Assembly: GCA_964477525.1 (NCBI GenBank)
Contig: CAYZHY010000005.1
Span: forward strand, 1-64,000
DNA length: 64,000 bases
From: PCC-9228 sp964477525
GTDB lineage: Bacteria > Cyanobacteriota > Cyanobacteriia > Cyanobacteriales > PCC-9228
Direction of reading: 5' to 3'
Positions 54,466 to 63,309 of the stretch are shown in pieces. The position numbers and the translations under genes were made by a program. Each line of letters opens with the position of its first letter. Position 1 is the first letter of the stretch. The notes under the pieces are model-generated. The model had not been told where the DNA came from. It saw only the letters and a list, made by a program, of their open reading frames with translations, and made no database searches.

Positions 54466-55839
54466 CTACCCCAATGATGTCTCCCCTCGGTTTGCTTGCA
54501 TTAAATTTTCCACAAATTTGGTGGAGACATTGCCTGCCAAAAACTCCGGCGTTTCTAGAATTTGCTGGTGAAAGCCAATGGTCGTCGGTACCCCAGTAAT
54601 AGCACACTCGCGCAAGGCCCGTCGCATCCGTGCGATCGCACTTTCTCGATTGGGTGCCCACACAATCAACTTACCAATCAACGAATCGTAATAGGGGGGA
54701 ATTTCATAATCCGTGTATACATGGGAATCCATACGCACGCCAATTCCCCCTGGAGGCAAATAGGCACTAATTTTCCCAGGACAAGGACGAAAATCGTATT
54801 CCGGATCCTCGGCATTGATGCGACATTCAATGGCATGACCGTTTAGGGTCACTTGTTCTTGGGTCAGCGACAGGGGTTCTCCTTGGGCCACCCGGATTTG
54901 TTCGGCAATCAAGTCCACCCCGGTAATCGCCTCCGTCACGGGATGTTCCACTTGAATGCGGGTATTCATCTCCATGAAATAAAATTCTCCCGTCGCCGAA
55001 AGTAGAAATTCCACCGTTCCTGCCCCCACATAATTAATCGATTGAGCCACTCGTACGGCGGCTTCGCCCATCGCTTTACGAATTTCTGGGTTTAAAGCCG
55101 GACTGGGAGCTTCTTCCAAAAGTTTCTGGTGTCGCCTTTGGATGGAACAATCCCGTTCTCCTAGGTGAATGGCACGGCCATAGCTATCGGCCAGAATTTG
55201 AATTTCTACGTGGCGGGGTTGCTCGATAAATTTCTCGATATATACACCACCATCGCCAAACGCTGCTTCTGCTTCTCCTTGGGCAGCTTGAAAGAGTTTG
55301 GGCATTTCTTCATCCTCGCTGACAAAGCGCATGCCGCGACCCCCACCACCAGCGGTGGCTTTAATCATGACGGGATAGCCAATTTCCCGGGCAATGGAAA
55401 GGGCTTTCTTATCGGAAGTGACCAACCCATCACTTCCGGGAACTGTGGGGACGTTGGCTTTTTTTACGGTTTCTTTGGCTGTAGATTTATCGCCCATGAA
55501 GCGAATGGACTCCGCAGAAGGACCAATGAAGTGGATCTGATGTTCGGTACAGATTTCGGCAAATTTGGCGTTTTCGGCTAAGAAACCGTAACCGGGATGA
55601 ATGGCGGCTACGTCCCGGGTGAGAGCGGCTGATATAATATTGGGGATGTTGAGATAGCTTTTGTTGCTGGACGGACCGCCGATGCACACAGCTTCGTCGG
55701 CAAGCTGCACGTGCAGGGAGTTCACGTCAATGGTTGAGTAAACGGCAACAGTAGCAATTCCCATTTCCTCACAGGTACGGAGGATACGCAGCGCAATTTC
55801 TCCCCGATTGGCGATTAGGATTTTGGAAAAGTTCATCAA
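54466..55839 (-). CDS. accC: Acetyl-CoA carboxylase, biotin carboxylase subunit
   Basis: ATP-grasp enzyme that carboxylates biotin on BCCP, first step of fatty-acid synthesis. The 457 aa chain has the N-terminal ILIANRGEIALRI motif, the Gly-rich loop KATAGGGGRGMRFV, HLGERDCSIQRRHQKLLEE, and MEMNTRIQVEHPVTE with the catalytic Arg. The length and motifs are standard. The start could be either of two adjacent ATG codons. acpP and fabF are elsewhere in the window. Confidence 0.98.
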   Translation of the reverse strand: MMNFSKILIANRGEIALRILRTCEEMGIATVAVYSTIDVNSLHVQLADEAVCIGGPSSNKSYLNIPNIISAALTRDVAAIHPGYGFLAENAKFAEICTEHQIHFIGPSAESIRFMGDKSTAKETVKKANVPTVPGSDGLVTSDKKALSIAREIGYPVMIKATAGGGGRGMRFVSEDEEMPKLFQAAQGEAEAAFGDGGVYIEKFIEQPRHVEIQILADSYGRAIHLGERDCSIQRRHQKLLEEAPSPALNPEIRKAMGEAAVRVAQSINYVGAGTVEFLLSATGEFYFMEMNTRIQVEHPVTEAITGVDLIAEQIRVAQGEPLSLTQEQVTLNGHAIECRINAEDPEYDFRPCPGKISAYLPPGGIGVRMDSHVYTDYEIPPYYDSLIGKLIVWAPNRESAIARMRRALRECAITGVPTTIGFHQQILETPEFLAGNVSTKFVENLMQANRGETSLG

Positions 55840-56108
55840 CTTCTTCTAGCAACTGTTGGTGTTTATCGAGCAACAAACAAGCCACTTCCGCCCCTTTCAA
55901 TGGTTTGGCTGGCAATTCAGGCAAATCCTAGATGGCAATCTGGCAAATGCCCGAATGAATATCCTATCATGGAGAAGAGGCGCTATGATGGTTTCTGGTG
56001 TTTCCCAAAAAAATTTCTGTTGGGGTCTTTTCACAAAAGATGCGATCGCTTACAATAGAAGATGGCAGTCGGGTCAACCAAGCATCTAACCATCATCTAA
56101 CCATCCAT

Positions 56109-56191
56109 GCGGATGTGGTGGAATCGGTAGACACGCACGCTTGAGGGGCGTGTGGCGTAAAGCCTTGCGAGTTCGAGTCTCGCCATCCGCA
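56109..56191 (+). tRNA. tRNA-Leu (anticodon GAG)
   Basis: Acceptor GCGGATG pairs with CATCCGC (56184-56190), discriminator A at 56191. The anticodon stem CACGC/GCGTG closes the loop TTGAGGG, giving anticodon GAG (reads CUC/CUU). A long variable arm, as required for class II tRNA-Leu, and TTCGAGT in the T loop are present. CCA is not encoded. No intron, in contrast to the tRNA-Leu(UAA) of cyanobacteria. Confidence 0.97.
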
Positions 56192-56319
56192 CTCGGTGGA
56201 AATTCCCCAAAAAAATAAATTCCTTTCCCAAACGGCTTGAGACAATATTATATCAAGCCGTATTTATTTGCGAACAAGCTAGCTAGCAAATGTTGCTGTC
56301 GAACGAAAAAAAACAAAAA

Positions 56320-56393
56320 TGGACGCAACTGGACTCGAACCAGTGACCTCCACGATGTCAACGTGGCGCTCTAACCAACTGAGCTATGCGTCC
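56320..56393 (-). tRNA. tRNA-Val (anticodon GAC)
   Basis: Read on the minus strand: acceptor GGACGCA/TGCGTCC with discriminator A, D arm GCTC/GAGC, anticodon stem CCACG/CGTGG closing the loop TTGACAT (anticodon GAC), and T arm ACTGG/CCAGT with TTCGAGT. No encoded CCA. It faces tRNA-Leu from 129 bp away. Confidence 0.97.
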
Positions 56394-56461
56394 TTGCTTA
56401 GGCATATTCTAATTTAGCACAGCCTAGACAGTTTGTTCAAGACATAGGGGAAGATTTTTTG

Positions 56462-56650
56462 ATGGAAAGCACAGCAGAATATATTTGTGCCTTCTGTGGC
56501 GAACCCAATACCACCTTTGTAGACTGGGGTGGCGGCAAACAGCAATCCTACGTGGAAGACTGCCAAGTTTGCTGCCAACCCAACGTTCTCTACGTCCATA
56601 TCGATGAAGATACTCTAGAAGTTGAAATTGATACGAATTGCGAAGAATAA
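56462..56650 (+). CDS. CPXCG-type cysteine-rich small protein
   Basis: A 62 aa protein with two CxxC pairs, CAFCG and CQVCC, separated by about 25 residues: a zinc-ribbon layout. The pattern YICAFCGEPN...EDCQVCCQPN matches the CPXCG cysteine-rich family, widespread in bacteria, function unknown. An ATG three bases upstream (56459) is equally usable. Confidence 0.88.
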   Translation: MESTAEYICAFCGEPNTTFVDWGGGKQQSYVEDCQVCCQPNVLYVHIDEDTLEVEIDTNCEE

Positions 56651-56691
56651 GTAAGTTCGCATCTTTTTACCGTTAACTATTCTCGATCCTT

Positions 56692-57144
56692 ATGTTTACG
56701 TTTCGATATTCCTCAACAATTCAAGCTTATGTAGAAACAGTTTGGCATTTTCACGAACGAGACGATGCTTTGCAGCTTTTAATACCGCCTTGGCAACCCG
56801 TTAAAGTTCTTTCTCGCAGTGGGGGATTGCAGGTAGGTGCCAAAACCGAATTTGTAATTTCTCTAGGACCATTGCCGGTAAAATGGGTGGCCGTTCACAC
56901 TGAATGCGACCCCTATCGTTTGTTTACGGACGTACAACAACAAGGCTTGGTGGAAAGTTGGACCCACCGCCACCATTTTGTTGGGGAAAACGGACAAACG
57001 CAACTAACTGACGAGATTGATTGCCAACTGCCTGGGGGATGGTTGGCAGAAACGATGTTAGAGTGGTGGGTTCGCGATCGCTTGCAAGATATGTTTCGCT
57101 ACCGCCATCAGATAACCCGGGAATACTGCGAAGCAAACAAATGA
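56692..57144 (+). CDS. SRPBCC-family (START/cyclase-like) protein
   Basis: 150 aa with the helix-grip fold typical of the SRPBCC superfamily: YSSTIQAYVETVWHFHERDDAL at the start, a central beta-sheet (FVISLGPLPVKWVAVH, TDVQQQGLVESWTHRHHF), and a long C-terminal helix (WVRDRLQDMFRYRHQIT). Family members bind hydrophobic ligands. It resembles the bacterial group fused or linked to NAD-dependent epimerases, but here it stands alone. Confidence 0.87.
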   Translation: MFTFRYSSTIQAYVETVWHFHERDDALQLLIPPWQPVKVLSRSGGLQVGAKTEFVISLGPLPVKWVAVHTECDPYRLFTDVQQQGLVESWTHRHHFVGENGQTQLTDEIDCQLPGGWLAETMLEWWVRDRLQDMFRYRHQITREYCEANK

Positions 57145-57475
57145 AATTTTATAAAAAACTTCGATCGATTTCGTTTTTAAGTGTCATAATATTAATAGAG
57201 TAAAAAATAGTTGGTCGTTGGCAAAAGATATTGCAAGATATTTTTGGCTAGCCAGAAATATTCCTATATAAAAAACACCAAAAATTAGAAAAAATCTTTC
57301 AGCGATCGACCGACATAGACGTTGGTTTTTTGTATTTTACGGAAAGCGTCAAATCCTCGAATCTCGATGCCCAATCCATATCAACGCTTTCGCGATCGCT
57401 TTTGAATCTTTGGAGATACTACCAACAGAGAAATCTAGCAATTTTTTCCTAAAAAAGCAATTGGAGGGATCTACC
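57145..57475. other. Intergenic region after the SRPBCC gene
   Basis: 331 bp, AT-rich. Contains HIP1-like sites and the ribosome-binding site of the next gene; no gene or clear terminator. Confidence 0.5.
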
Positions 57476-57802
57476 ATGGCTGCTCGCAAATCCGTTCCGA
57501 AATCCGTTCCGATTTTTTCCGATATACCAGTTTCCAGCCTCAATTTTTCTGTTTATCATACTTCGGATGTAGGTTTATGGAAACATGTAATCCCATCCAT
57601 AACCAGGGGCATAGAAAAATTTTTGAGCCAACTTTTTTCTAGAGATACCGAACCCAAAGTTTGGGAAACCAAAGATAAAAACGGACATCATATTTGGCAT
57701 GTCTACGACCCCATAACCGGTCATTCAGTTACTTTACATTCCGAACGTGAAGTAATGGCTTGGATTGAAGAACGCTATTACTACCATCGAGGTTTGGTTT
57801 AA
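57476..57802 (+). CDS. Small hypothetical protein
   Basis: The ATG at 57476 follows GGAGGG at a normal spacing, so I use it rather than the ATG at 57410. The product is 108 aa, without signal or membrane helix. The N-terminal third is basic and may be disordered (ARKSVPKSVP). The C-terminal half looks folded: WETKDKNGHHIWHVYDPITG followed by a probable helix EREVMAWIEERYY. I do not recognise the family; the C-terminal piece reads like a small alpha/beta domain. Protein-like composition and a strong ribosome-binding site support a real gene. Confidence 0.72.
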   Translation: MAARKSVPKSVPIFSDIPVSSLNFSVYHTSDVGLWKHVIPSITRGIEKFLSQLFSRDTEPKVWETKDKNGHHIWHVYDPITGHSVTLHSEREVMAWIEERYYYHRGLV

Positions 57803-57842
57803 GGGAGCTATTTTCAACGAAGCATAAAAATTGGACATTCAG

Positions 57843-57897
57843 GTAGGGGCAACTTTCTTGTGCCAAATCGGTAAAACTGTTAGCCCCTATCCCCTAT
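57843..57897. repeat. Degenerate TAGGGGC palindromic repeat
   Basis: TAGGGGCAA on the left and AGCCCCTA on the right bracket an AT-rich core, with a further CCCCTAT copy. It resembles the hairpins near 16168 and 44255. No coding content. Confidence 0.45.
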
Positions 57898-57945
57898 ACA
57901 CAACTCATAGAAAATAGATAGCTCGATATCGAACAAATTGCTGTA

Positions 57946-58953
57946 ATGCCTATTTATTTTTATTGGGGAAGCGATCGCTTAGCCATGGAACAAGCCATTC
58001 AAAAACTACGCGATCGCTTTCTCGATTCCACTTGGGCTAGTTTCAACTACGAACAAATTTCCCCAGAACAAGAAGATGCCATCCATCAAGGGTTAAACCA
58101 GGCTTTAACGCCACCCTTTGGGGCATCCCATCGGATCGTTTGGATCGTCGATACTCCAATTTGCCAACAATGTTCTCCAGAGTTACTAGCAGAATTAGAA
58201 CGTACCTTACCAGCCATACCAGAGAGTACTATTTTAATTTTTAGCAGCGAGAAAAAACCCGATGCTCGTCTAAAATCGACAAAACTGCTGAAAAAGTACG
58301 CTCAGGTAGAAGAATTTTCCCCCATTCCTCCTTGGAAAACCGACCAACTGGTTCAACGAGTCAGGGAGGTAGCGGCGCAAATGGAAGTGAATCTCACAGA
58401 AAACGCCGAAAACCTGCTAGCGGAAGCCGTGGGCAACGATACGCGGTTGCTGTATCGGGAACTAGAGAAGCTGCAACTATACGGGATGGATTTATCAAGA
58501 CCGTTAGAACCTGGAGATATTCTGCCCTTAATTCGCTTCAACACCCAAAACAGCCTTCAACTTGCCACTGCTATTCGCCAAGGAAACACCGACCAAGCGC
58601 TTTCTTTGCTAACCACGCTGGTAGAAAGGAACGAACCCGCCTTAAAAATCGTCGCTACCTTAGTGGGTCAGTTTCGTACCTGGTTGTGGGTAAAAATTGC
58701 AGCGGCGCAGTATCCCTCAGATGTCAATGCTATTGCCAAGGCAGCAGAAGTTCGCAATCCCAAGCGTATTTACTTTCTCCAGAAGGAAGTTCGTCAAATA
58801 TCTATATCGCAATTGCAGCAAGCCCTTTTCTTACTGCTAGATTTAGAATATTCTTTAAAAAGTGGTCGTCCAGAACTGACCACCCTGCAAAGCCAAATTA
58901 TTAGCCTATGCGAAGTCTATCGTACAGTTGCTTCCCCCTCTAGACGTTCCTAG
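57946..58953 (+). CDS. holA: DNA polymerase III delta subunit
   Basis: Clamp-loader subunit that opens the beta clamp. The 335 aa chain begins MPIYFYWGSDRLAMEQAI, the family N-terminus, with an AAA+-like fold lacking a functional P-loop, as expected of delta. LLAEAVGNDTRLLYRELEKLQLY and the C-terminal LLDLEYSLKSGRPELTTLQS are characteristic. It is a single gene with its own leader. Confidence 0.93.
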   Translation: MPIYFYWGSDRLAMEQAIQKLRDRFLDSTWASFNYEQISPEQEDAIHQGLNQALTPPFGASHRIVWIVDTPICQQCSPELLAELERTLPAIPESTILIFSSEKKPDARLKSTKLLKKYAQVEEFSPIPPWKTDQLVQRVREVAAQMEVNLTENAENLLAEAVGNDTRLLYRELEKLQLYGMDLSRPLEPGDILPLIRFNTQNSLQLATAIRQGNTDQALSLLTTLVERNEPALKIVATLVGQFRTWLWVKIAAAQYPSDVNAIAKAAEVRNPKRIYFLQKEVRQISISQLQQALFLLLDLEYSLKSGRPELTTLQSQIISLCEVYRTVASPSRRS

Positions 58954-59078
58954 CGAGTTTCCCTAGCTGGAAACTTTTCATTTATTTTGATACTTCAATT
59001 GGAACTTTCTGCTTCTCAAATCAATCAATAAAACTAAGCTTGCGTATTTTGGTTGCATATTTTGCTGCGAATTTTCTT

Positions 59079-59597
59079 ATGATGCCTAAAATTTTTCAAT
59101 CTAAACCCCTATCTCAAAAATCGATTTGGTTGCGTACTCTACTTGCCTTTGTAGGAACTAGTTTGGCGATTGGTGTCGAATGGCAACCTCCAAAACTGTC
59201 TTCTCTTTCTTGGCCAATATCGCCGCTGGTGGTTTCAGCGCAAGAAGCCCCCATAGCCGGTGTTTCCAACGAAGAAATTCTAGAATATGCGAGAGTGGCT
59301 TACAATATCGAAAAAAGTCGCCAAGGAGTATACGATACCATTAAAGAAATGAATAATGGTAATGTACCGGAACTAGCTTGTAACGACGAGGAAAGTTTAG
59401 AAAATGTCGATAACGAAATTCGGCAAGTATTTTCAGATTGGTGCAAACAAGCTGAAAGATTCATTAAAGACAGCGATTTGAGTATTTCTCGTTTTAACGA
59501 AATTCACGAGTTGCGGAAAGAAAACGAGAAATTAAAACAGCGCATTCAACAAGAGGTCCAAAAATTACAAGAAGAGGAAGACTCCAATGAAGAATAA
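59079..59597 (+). CDS. DUF4168-like exported protein with coiled-coil tail
   Basis: I start at the ATG at 59079 (or 59082); the TTG at 59040 would add 13 residues. The protein is about 172 aa. A hydrophobic N-terminal segment (WLRTLLAFVGTSLAIGV) and a signal-like ALVVSAQEAP-type cleavage region suggest export. The region SNEEILEYARVAYNIEKSRQGVYDTIKE resembles DUF4168, found in cyanobacteria and proteobacteria. The last ~30 residues (ENEKLKQRIQQEVQKLQEEED) are a clear coiled coil. Two Cys in the mature part could form a disulfide. Function unknown. Confidence 0.75.
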   Translation: MMPKIFQSKPLSQKSIWLRTLLAFVGTSLAIGVEWQPPKLSSLSWPISPLVVSAQEAPIAGVSNEEILEYARVAYNIEKSRQGVYDTIKEMNNGNVPELACNDEESLENVDNEIRQVFSDWCKQAERFIKDSDLSISRFNEIHELRKENEKLKQRIQQEVQKLQEEEDSNEE

Positions 59598-59707
59598 ATA
59601 GGCGATTTTCTGTTTGTTTTAATAGCCAGCCCACCTATTCTACCGATCTTATAAAAAATAGCAGTTGTTTGGTGGTTTCTAGGAACAAAATGTAACTTTC
59701 TGGCCAA

Positions 59708-61015
59708 CTATAGTTCCTGGCGGACTTTCTCGATTTGTTGGATAAAATAGCTTTCGCGATCGCCTAAAGCCCTCGCCTGTTTCAGACCTTTTTGGAAAGC
59801 TGCCAAAGCATCGTTGTAGGCTTTTTGTTGTAAATGCAGCTGCGCGATCGCGTCGTAGCCTTGCATCAACCCATACGCATTGCGAGAACGGCGGTGTACG
59901 TCCAACAACACCCGATACACTTGTAAAGCTTCTATTGTTTGTTCTTGGCGGCGGTACAAAGCAGCGAGTTCTTGCAAAGCATCCGCCGCCACTGAAAAAT
60001 ATTGGGAAGACCATGCCAAACGAAAAGCTTGTTGTAACGTTTGGATAGCAGCATTGGTTTTTCCCAAAGTTTCGTAATCTCGGGCAGTTTCCAACTGTAA
60101 CTGGGGAATTTTCCGAAAATTTTGATTTTGGCGATGCTGTTGGATGAGTTGCCTGCGATTCTGGATAGCTAAATCCAGTTGGTTTCCTTGGTGGTAAGCA
60201 TATACCAATTTTTCTAAAGTTTGTAACTGGGTTAGGGGAGAACCATCAGCCGCTGTGGCATTGAAAGATGGGTTGGATGGGGGATTTTTTAACAAGGCCA
60301 GCAACTCTTCGTAGGCCACCGCCGCTTGGGAATATTCCAAATAATCCAAATGTAGCTGACCCAAGGTATTGAGGGTTCTTGCTTGGGTAGCGAGGTTATT
60401 TTCGGCGGTGGCAACATCGAGAATTTGTTTGTATATACCGATTGCATTGCGCGATCGCACTTGCTGGTAGGCAGCCGCCAATTGAGAAGCCAGTTGAAAA
60501 TCTTCCGATGCGGTAATGGAAGCTTCCGTTTCTAGCTTTTCCAGGCGTTGTGTAATCCAGCGTACCTCCTGAAAGCGATCGCGACGCCAAGCTGTATTGC
60601 CTACCCGGGCCAAAGCTTGAATTTCTGCTCGAACATCCAAAAACCGACGCAGGCGGAGTTCGCGCAACCAAATGCGAAACGCTTCATCCACATTTCCTGA
60701 TTGTAGTTGGTTTTGCGCGCGCGCGTTTAATCGATCCAAATTTTGGCGCAAACTGCGTTTTTCCAGAGGACTTAACTCGCGTTCGATAGGTAGATCCGGC
60801 AGCAGCGGATCGGAAATATCTTCTTTTAACAAAGGATTGGAACGGGTGACCCCATTGCTTGTATCGTTGGATGGGAACTCGCTGCGGTCGCTGTTGTTTT
60901 GGGCAACGATGCCTCGTACGTGTTTGGCGTTTGCAGGGCAATTGACAACCAAAACCCATATAGCGACAGCATAAAAAGTGGCTTTCCAAAAAAGCATGAA
61001 GGGCATAACGTACAA
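59708..61015 (-). CDS. Exported tetratricopeptide-repeat protein
   Basis: 435 aa beginning with a signal peptide or anchor (about residues 5-30, WKATFYAVAIWVLVV). After a Ser/Asn/Pro-rich linker, residues about 95-430 are helical TPR-like repeats (for example AAVAYEELLALLKNP, LAIQNRRQLIQQHRQ, QTIEALQVYRVLLDVHRRS, NDALAAFQKGLKQARALG). Similar TPR proteins with this layout are common in cyanobacteria, with no assigned function. The start could also be the Met at 4 or 7. It is divergent from the phytase-like gene. Confidence 0.83.
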   Translation of the reverse strand: MYVMPFMLFWKATFYAVAIWVLVVNCPANAKHVRGIVAQNNSDRSEFPSNDTSNGVTRSNPLLKEDISDPLLPDLPIERELSPLEKRSLRQNLDRLNARAQNQLQSGNVDEAFRIWLRELRLRRFLDVRAEIQALARVGNTAWRRDRFQEVRWITQRLEKLETEASITASEDFQLASQLAAAYQQVRSRNAIGIYKQILDVATAENNLATQARTLNTLGQLHLDYLEYSQAAVAYEELLALLKNPPSNPSFNATAADGSPLTQLQTLEKLVYAYHQGNQLDLAIQNRRQLIQQHRQNQNFRKIPQLQLETARDYETLGKTNAAIQTLQQAFRLAWSSQYFSVAADALQELAALYRRQEQTIEALQVYRVLLDVHRRSRNAYGLMQGYDAIAQLHLQQKAYNDALAAFQKGLKQARALGDRESYFIQQIEKVRQEL

Positions 61016-61109
61016 ATAGTAGAAGAAATCAGCGAATCAAATCAAACCGAAGCTATTCACGTATGCAGTCCGAAGCAGGACAATAGCCGATAATTAAGAG
61101 AGAAAAACG

Positions 61110-62381
61110 ATGGCGTATAAAATGACTGACCAGCGATGGATTTCGTTTCCGGCAAAGCGATGGATTCTTTTGCTTTTGTCGTTGCTGCTGGCAAGTACCC
61201 TAACTGCCTGTAATTTGCCGCAAGTTACTGCCCAAGAACGTATTTTTCCCCAGTTATCGCTGGAGTTTCTAGACGAGTACCAACTACCCCAAACGACCTT
61301 TGAAGACACCGTAGTGGGTGGTTTGTCAGCGATCGCCTATCGCCCCAATTACTCCGCTGAAGATGCTTCAGAGTCAGTGTACCACTTTTACGCGCTCAGC
61401 GATGATTCCGGTGCCTTTGCCAATCCTCGATTTTACGAACTCAGCATTACTTTTCAAACCAACGAAATCGGGCAAGTAGAAATGGGGCAAGTATCGGTTG
61501 ATGGTGTCACGTCGCTGCGAGACGAAAAGGGAGAACTTTTGCCTGGCAATGTCCTCGATCCGGAAGGAATGGCCATTTCTCCCAGGCAAACCCTTTATAT
61601 TTCCAGCGAAGGATTGCTGCGTCAGGGAATTGGACCTTCTATTGAGGAATACGACCCGCAAACCGGTCAAAAAATGGGGCAGGTGACGGTTCCAGACCGC
61701 TATTTTGTAGCAGAAAACGATGCGGACAACGATCGAGAATCCTCCCAAAACCAAGAAGAACAAAGCCGACCTTCGGAATTTTCTCAAGGAGTTCGGGAAA
61801 ATCGCGGTTTTGAGTCTTTGACCATTGACCGTTCCGGGGCAGCTGACCCTCGAGAACCTTGGCGTTTGTTTGCTGCCACCGAAACCTCGTTGGCGCAAGA
61901 TAAAGCGGCTACCGAAGCCGAACACGGAGAAAGAGCAAGAATGTTGCACTATTTGGTGGTAGACAACCAGCCGCAGTTAATTGCGGAACATGTTTACGAG
62001 TTGGATACGCCAGCTCTTTCAGTGTTTACCGGATTGTCGGAGTTGCTGACTTTAGGCAATGGGAATTTTTTGGCTTTGGAACGGTCGTTGGGTTTGTTTG
62101 GCTATCGGGTCAAAATTTATCAAATCGAAACTGTGACGGCTACGGATACTTCCTCGGTTCCTAGTTTGAAAGGAGATTTGGATGGGATTCGTCCGATTCG
62201 CAAGCGATTGGTGTTGGATTTGAAAAAATTGGGGATTCCTCTGGAGAATTTAGAAGGAATGACGTTAGGACCGCGTTTGCCTAATGGCGGTCGCAGTTTG
62301 CTTGTAATTAGCGATAATAACTTTGAACCCGACCAAAATACGCAAATTTTGTTGTTTCGATTGCAAATGGACTCAAAATAA
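61110..62381 (+). CDS. Esterase-like phytase-family lipoprotein
   Basis: 423 aa (419 from the ATG at 61122). The N-terminus is a lipoprotein signal with lipobox LTAC (about Cys32). The body matches the 'esterase-like activity of phytase' family, a beta-propeller: GLSAIAYRPN near the start, YALSDDSGAFANPRFYELS, LDPEGMAISPRQTLYISSEG and, late, LEGMTLGPRLPNGGRSLLVISDNNF. Cyanobacterial members are usually extracytoplasmic, and their substrate is not settled. A low-complexity Asp/Glu/Gln insert sits at about 205-225. Confidence 0.9.
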   Translation: MAYKMTDQRWISFPAKRWILLLLSLLLASTLTACNLPQVTAQERIFPQLSLEFLDEYQLPQTTFEDTVVGGLSAIAYRPNYSAEDASESVYHFYALSDDSGAFANPRFYELSITFQTNEIGQVEMGQVSVDGVTSLRDEKGELLPGNVLDPEGMAISPRQTLYISSEGLLRQGIGPSIEEYDPQTGQKMGQVTVPDRYFVAENDADNDRESSQNQEEQSRPSEFSQGVRENRGFESLTIDRSGAADPREPWRLFAATETSLAQDKAATEAEHGERARMLHYLVVDNQPQLIAEHVYELDTPALSVFTGLSELLTLGNGNFLALERSLGLFGYRVKIYQIETVTATDTSSVPSLKGDLDGIRPIRKRLVLDLKKLGIPLENLEGMTLGPRLPNGGRSLLVISDNNFEPDQNTQILLFRLQMDSK

Positions 62382-62573
62382 GCGATCGCCGCGCACCAAA
62401 AATAGCGTAGATTGGTTAATGGGCCTGTAAGGATGGTATGGGAATGGACGTTCCTACTGCGCTCGATGGTCCTGGAGATGGGAAAAACCACATTGACCAG
62501 GAAGGGTCGGCACCTTGCAGGTCTTACTCCCAGAGGAAAAGCAATGGCAGGGCTCAATTCTAGGAGGTTCATT

Positions 62574-63164
62574 ATGACTCATGCCAAAGATATTGCTACT
62601 CTAGCGCGTTGGATGGCGGCAGACTTTAGCAATCAGGAACAAGCTTGGGAAAATCCACCTTTTTTCGCTCATATTCGGGTTTGCATGCGTCCTTTGCCTT
62701 GGGAACTTCTTGGGGGGGTTAGTTTGTTGGTGGAACAAGCTTATGACTACATGCTCAACCGTCCCTATCGTTGCCGGGCCGTAAAATTAATCGAAACGGA
62801 CGATCGCATAGAAATTGAAAATTATATGCTGAAAGACCCAGAAAAATATTTAGGAGCTTCCCGGGAACCAGAACGATTGCAATCTTTGCAAGCCGACGAC
62901 CTCCAGTTGTTAGAAGGTTGCAATATGTTGGTTGATTGGACGGGAAATTCTTTTGAAGGGAAAGTGGAACCTGGGAAGAAATGCACGCTCGTTCGCAAAG
63001 GTAAAACCACCTATCTGGATAGTTCCTTTGAAATTGACGATCGAAAGTTTATTAGTCACGATCGCGGTTTCGATATGGAAACTGACGAACAAGTGTGGGG
63101 ATCGGTAGCCGGACCTTTTCATTTTCTCCGCTGGCAAAGTTTTGCCCATGAAATCCCCATTTAA
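62574..63164 (+). CDS. cpcT: CpcT/CpeT-type phycobiliprotein lyase
   Basis: Attaches phycocyanobilin to Cys of phycocyanin beta in the phycobilisome. The ATG at 62574 follows AGGAGG at a good spacing and gives 196 aa, the usual CpcT length; the frame is open much further upstream without family similarity. Recognisable motifs: IATLARWMAADFSNQEQAWENPPFFAHIRV, NRPYRCRAVKL, and WGSVAGPFHFLRW at the end. It could instead be a CpeT acting on phycoerythrin; the sequence alone does not separate them. sqdB follows. Confidence 0.94.
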   Translation: MTHAKDIATLARWMAADFSNQEQAWENPPFFAHIRVCMRPLPWELLGGVSLLVEQAYDYMLNRPYRCRAVKLIETDDRIEIENYMLKDPEKYLGASREPERLQSLQADDLQLLEGCNMLVDWTGNSFEGKVEPGKKCTLVRKGKTTYLDSSFEIDDRKFISHDRGFDMETDEQVWGSVAGPFHFLRWQSFAHEIPI

Positions 63165-63177
63165 AAAAGTTTTTTGT

Positions 63178-63193
63178 CCGAACAACTGTTCGG
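63178..63193. promoter_or_regulatory. Inverted repeat between cpcT and sqdB
   Basis: CCGAACAACTGTTCGG: 6-bp arms around a four-base centre. No T-run follows, so a terminator is unlikely. It resembles an operator half-site pair, somewhat like the Gram-positive LexA box but with a mismatch in the centre. It lies about 117 bp upstream of sqdB. Function unproven. Confidence 0.35.
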
Positions 63194-63309
63194 AAATTGT
63201 GTTGATGACACGACAACTTTTGTGGTAAATAAAGAAAGAATCTGAGCGATCGCGAAATACTCAGAAGTAGATAAAAAAATACAACTATTCTAGATAAGGG
63301 TTCGTTTTT

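Noticed and set aside
62412..62573. 54-residue N-terminal extension of the CpcT gene
   Set aside because: The ATG at 62574 has AGGAGG at good spacing and matches the family start; the extension has no similarity to lyases.
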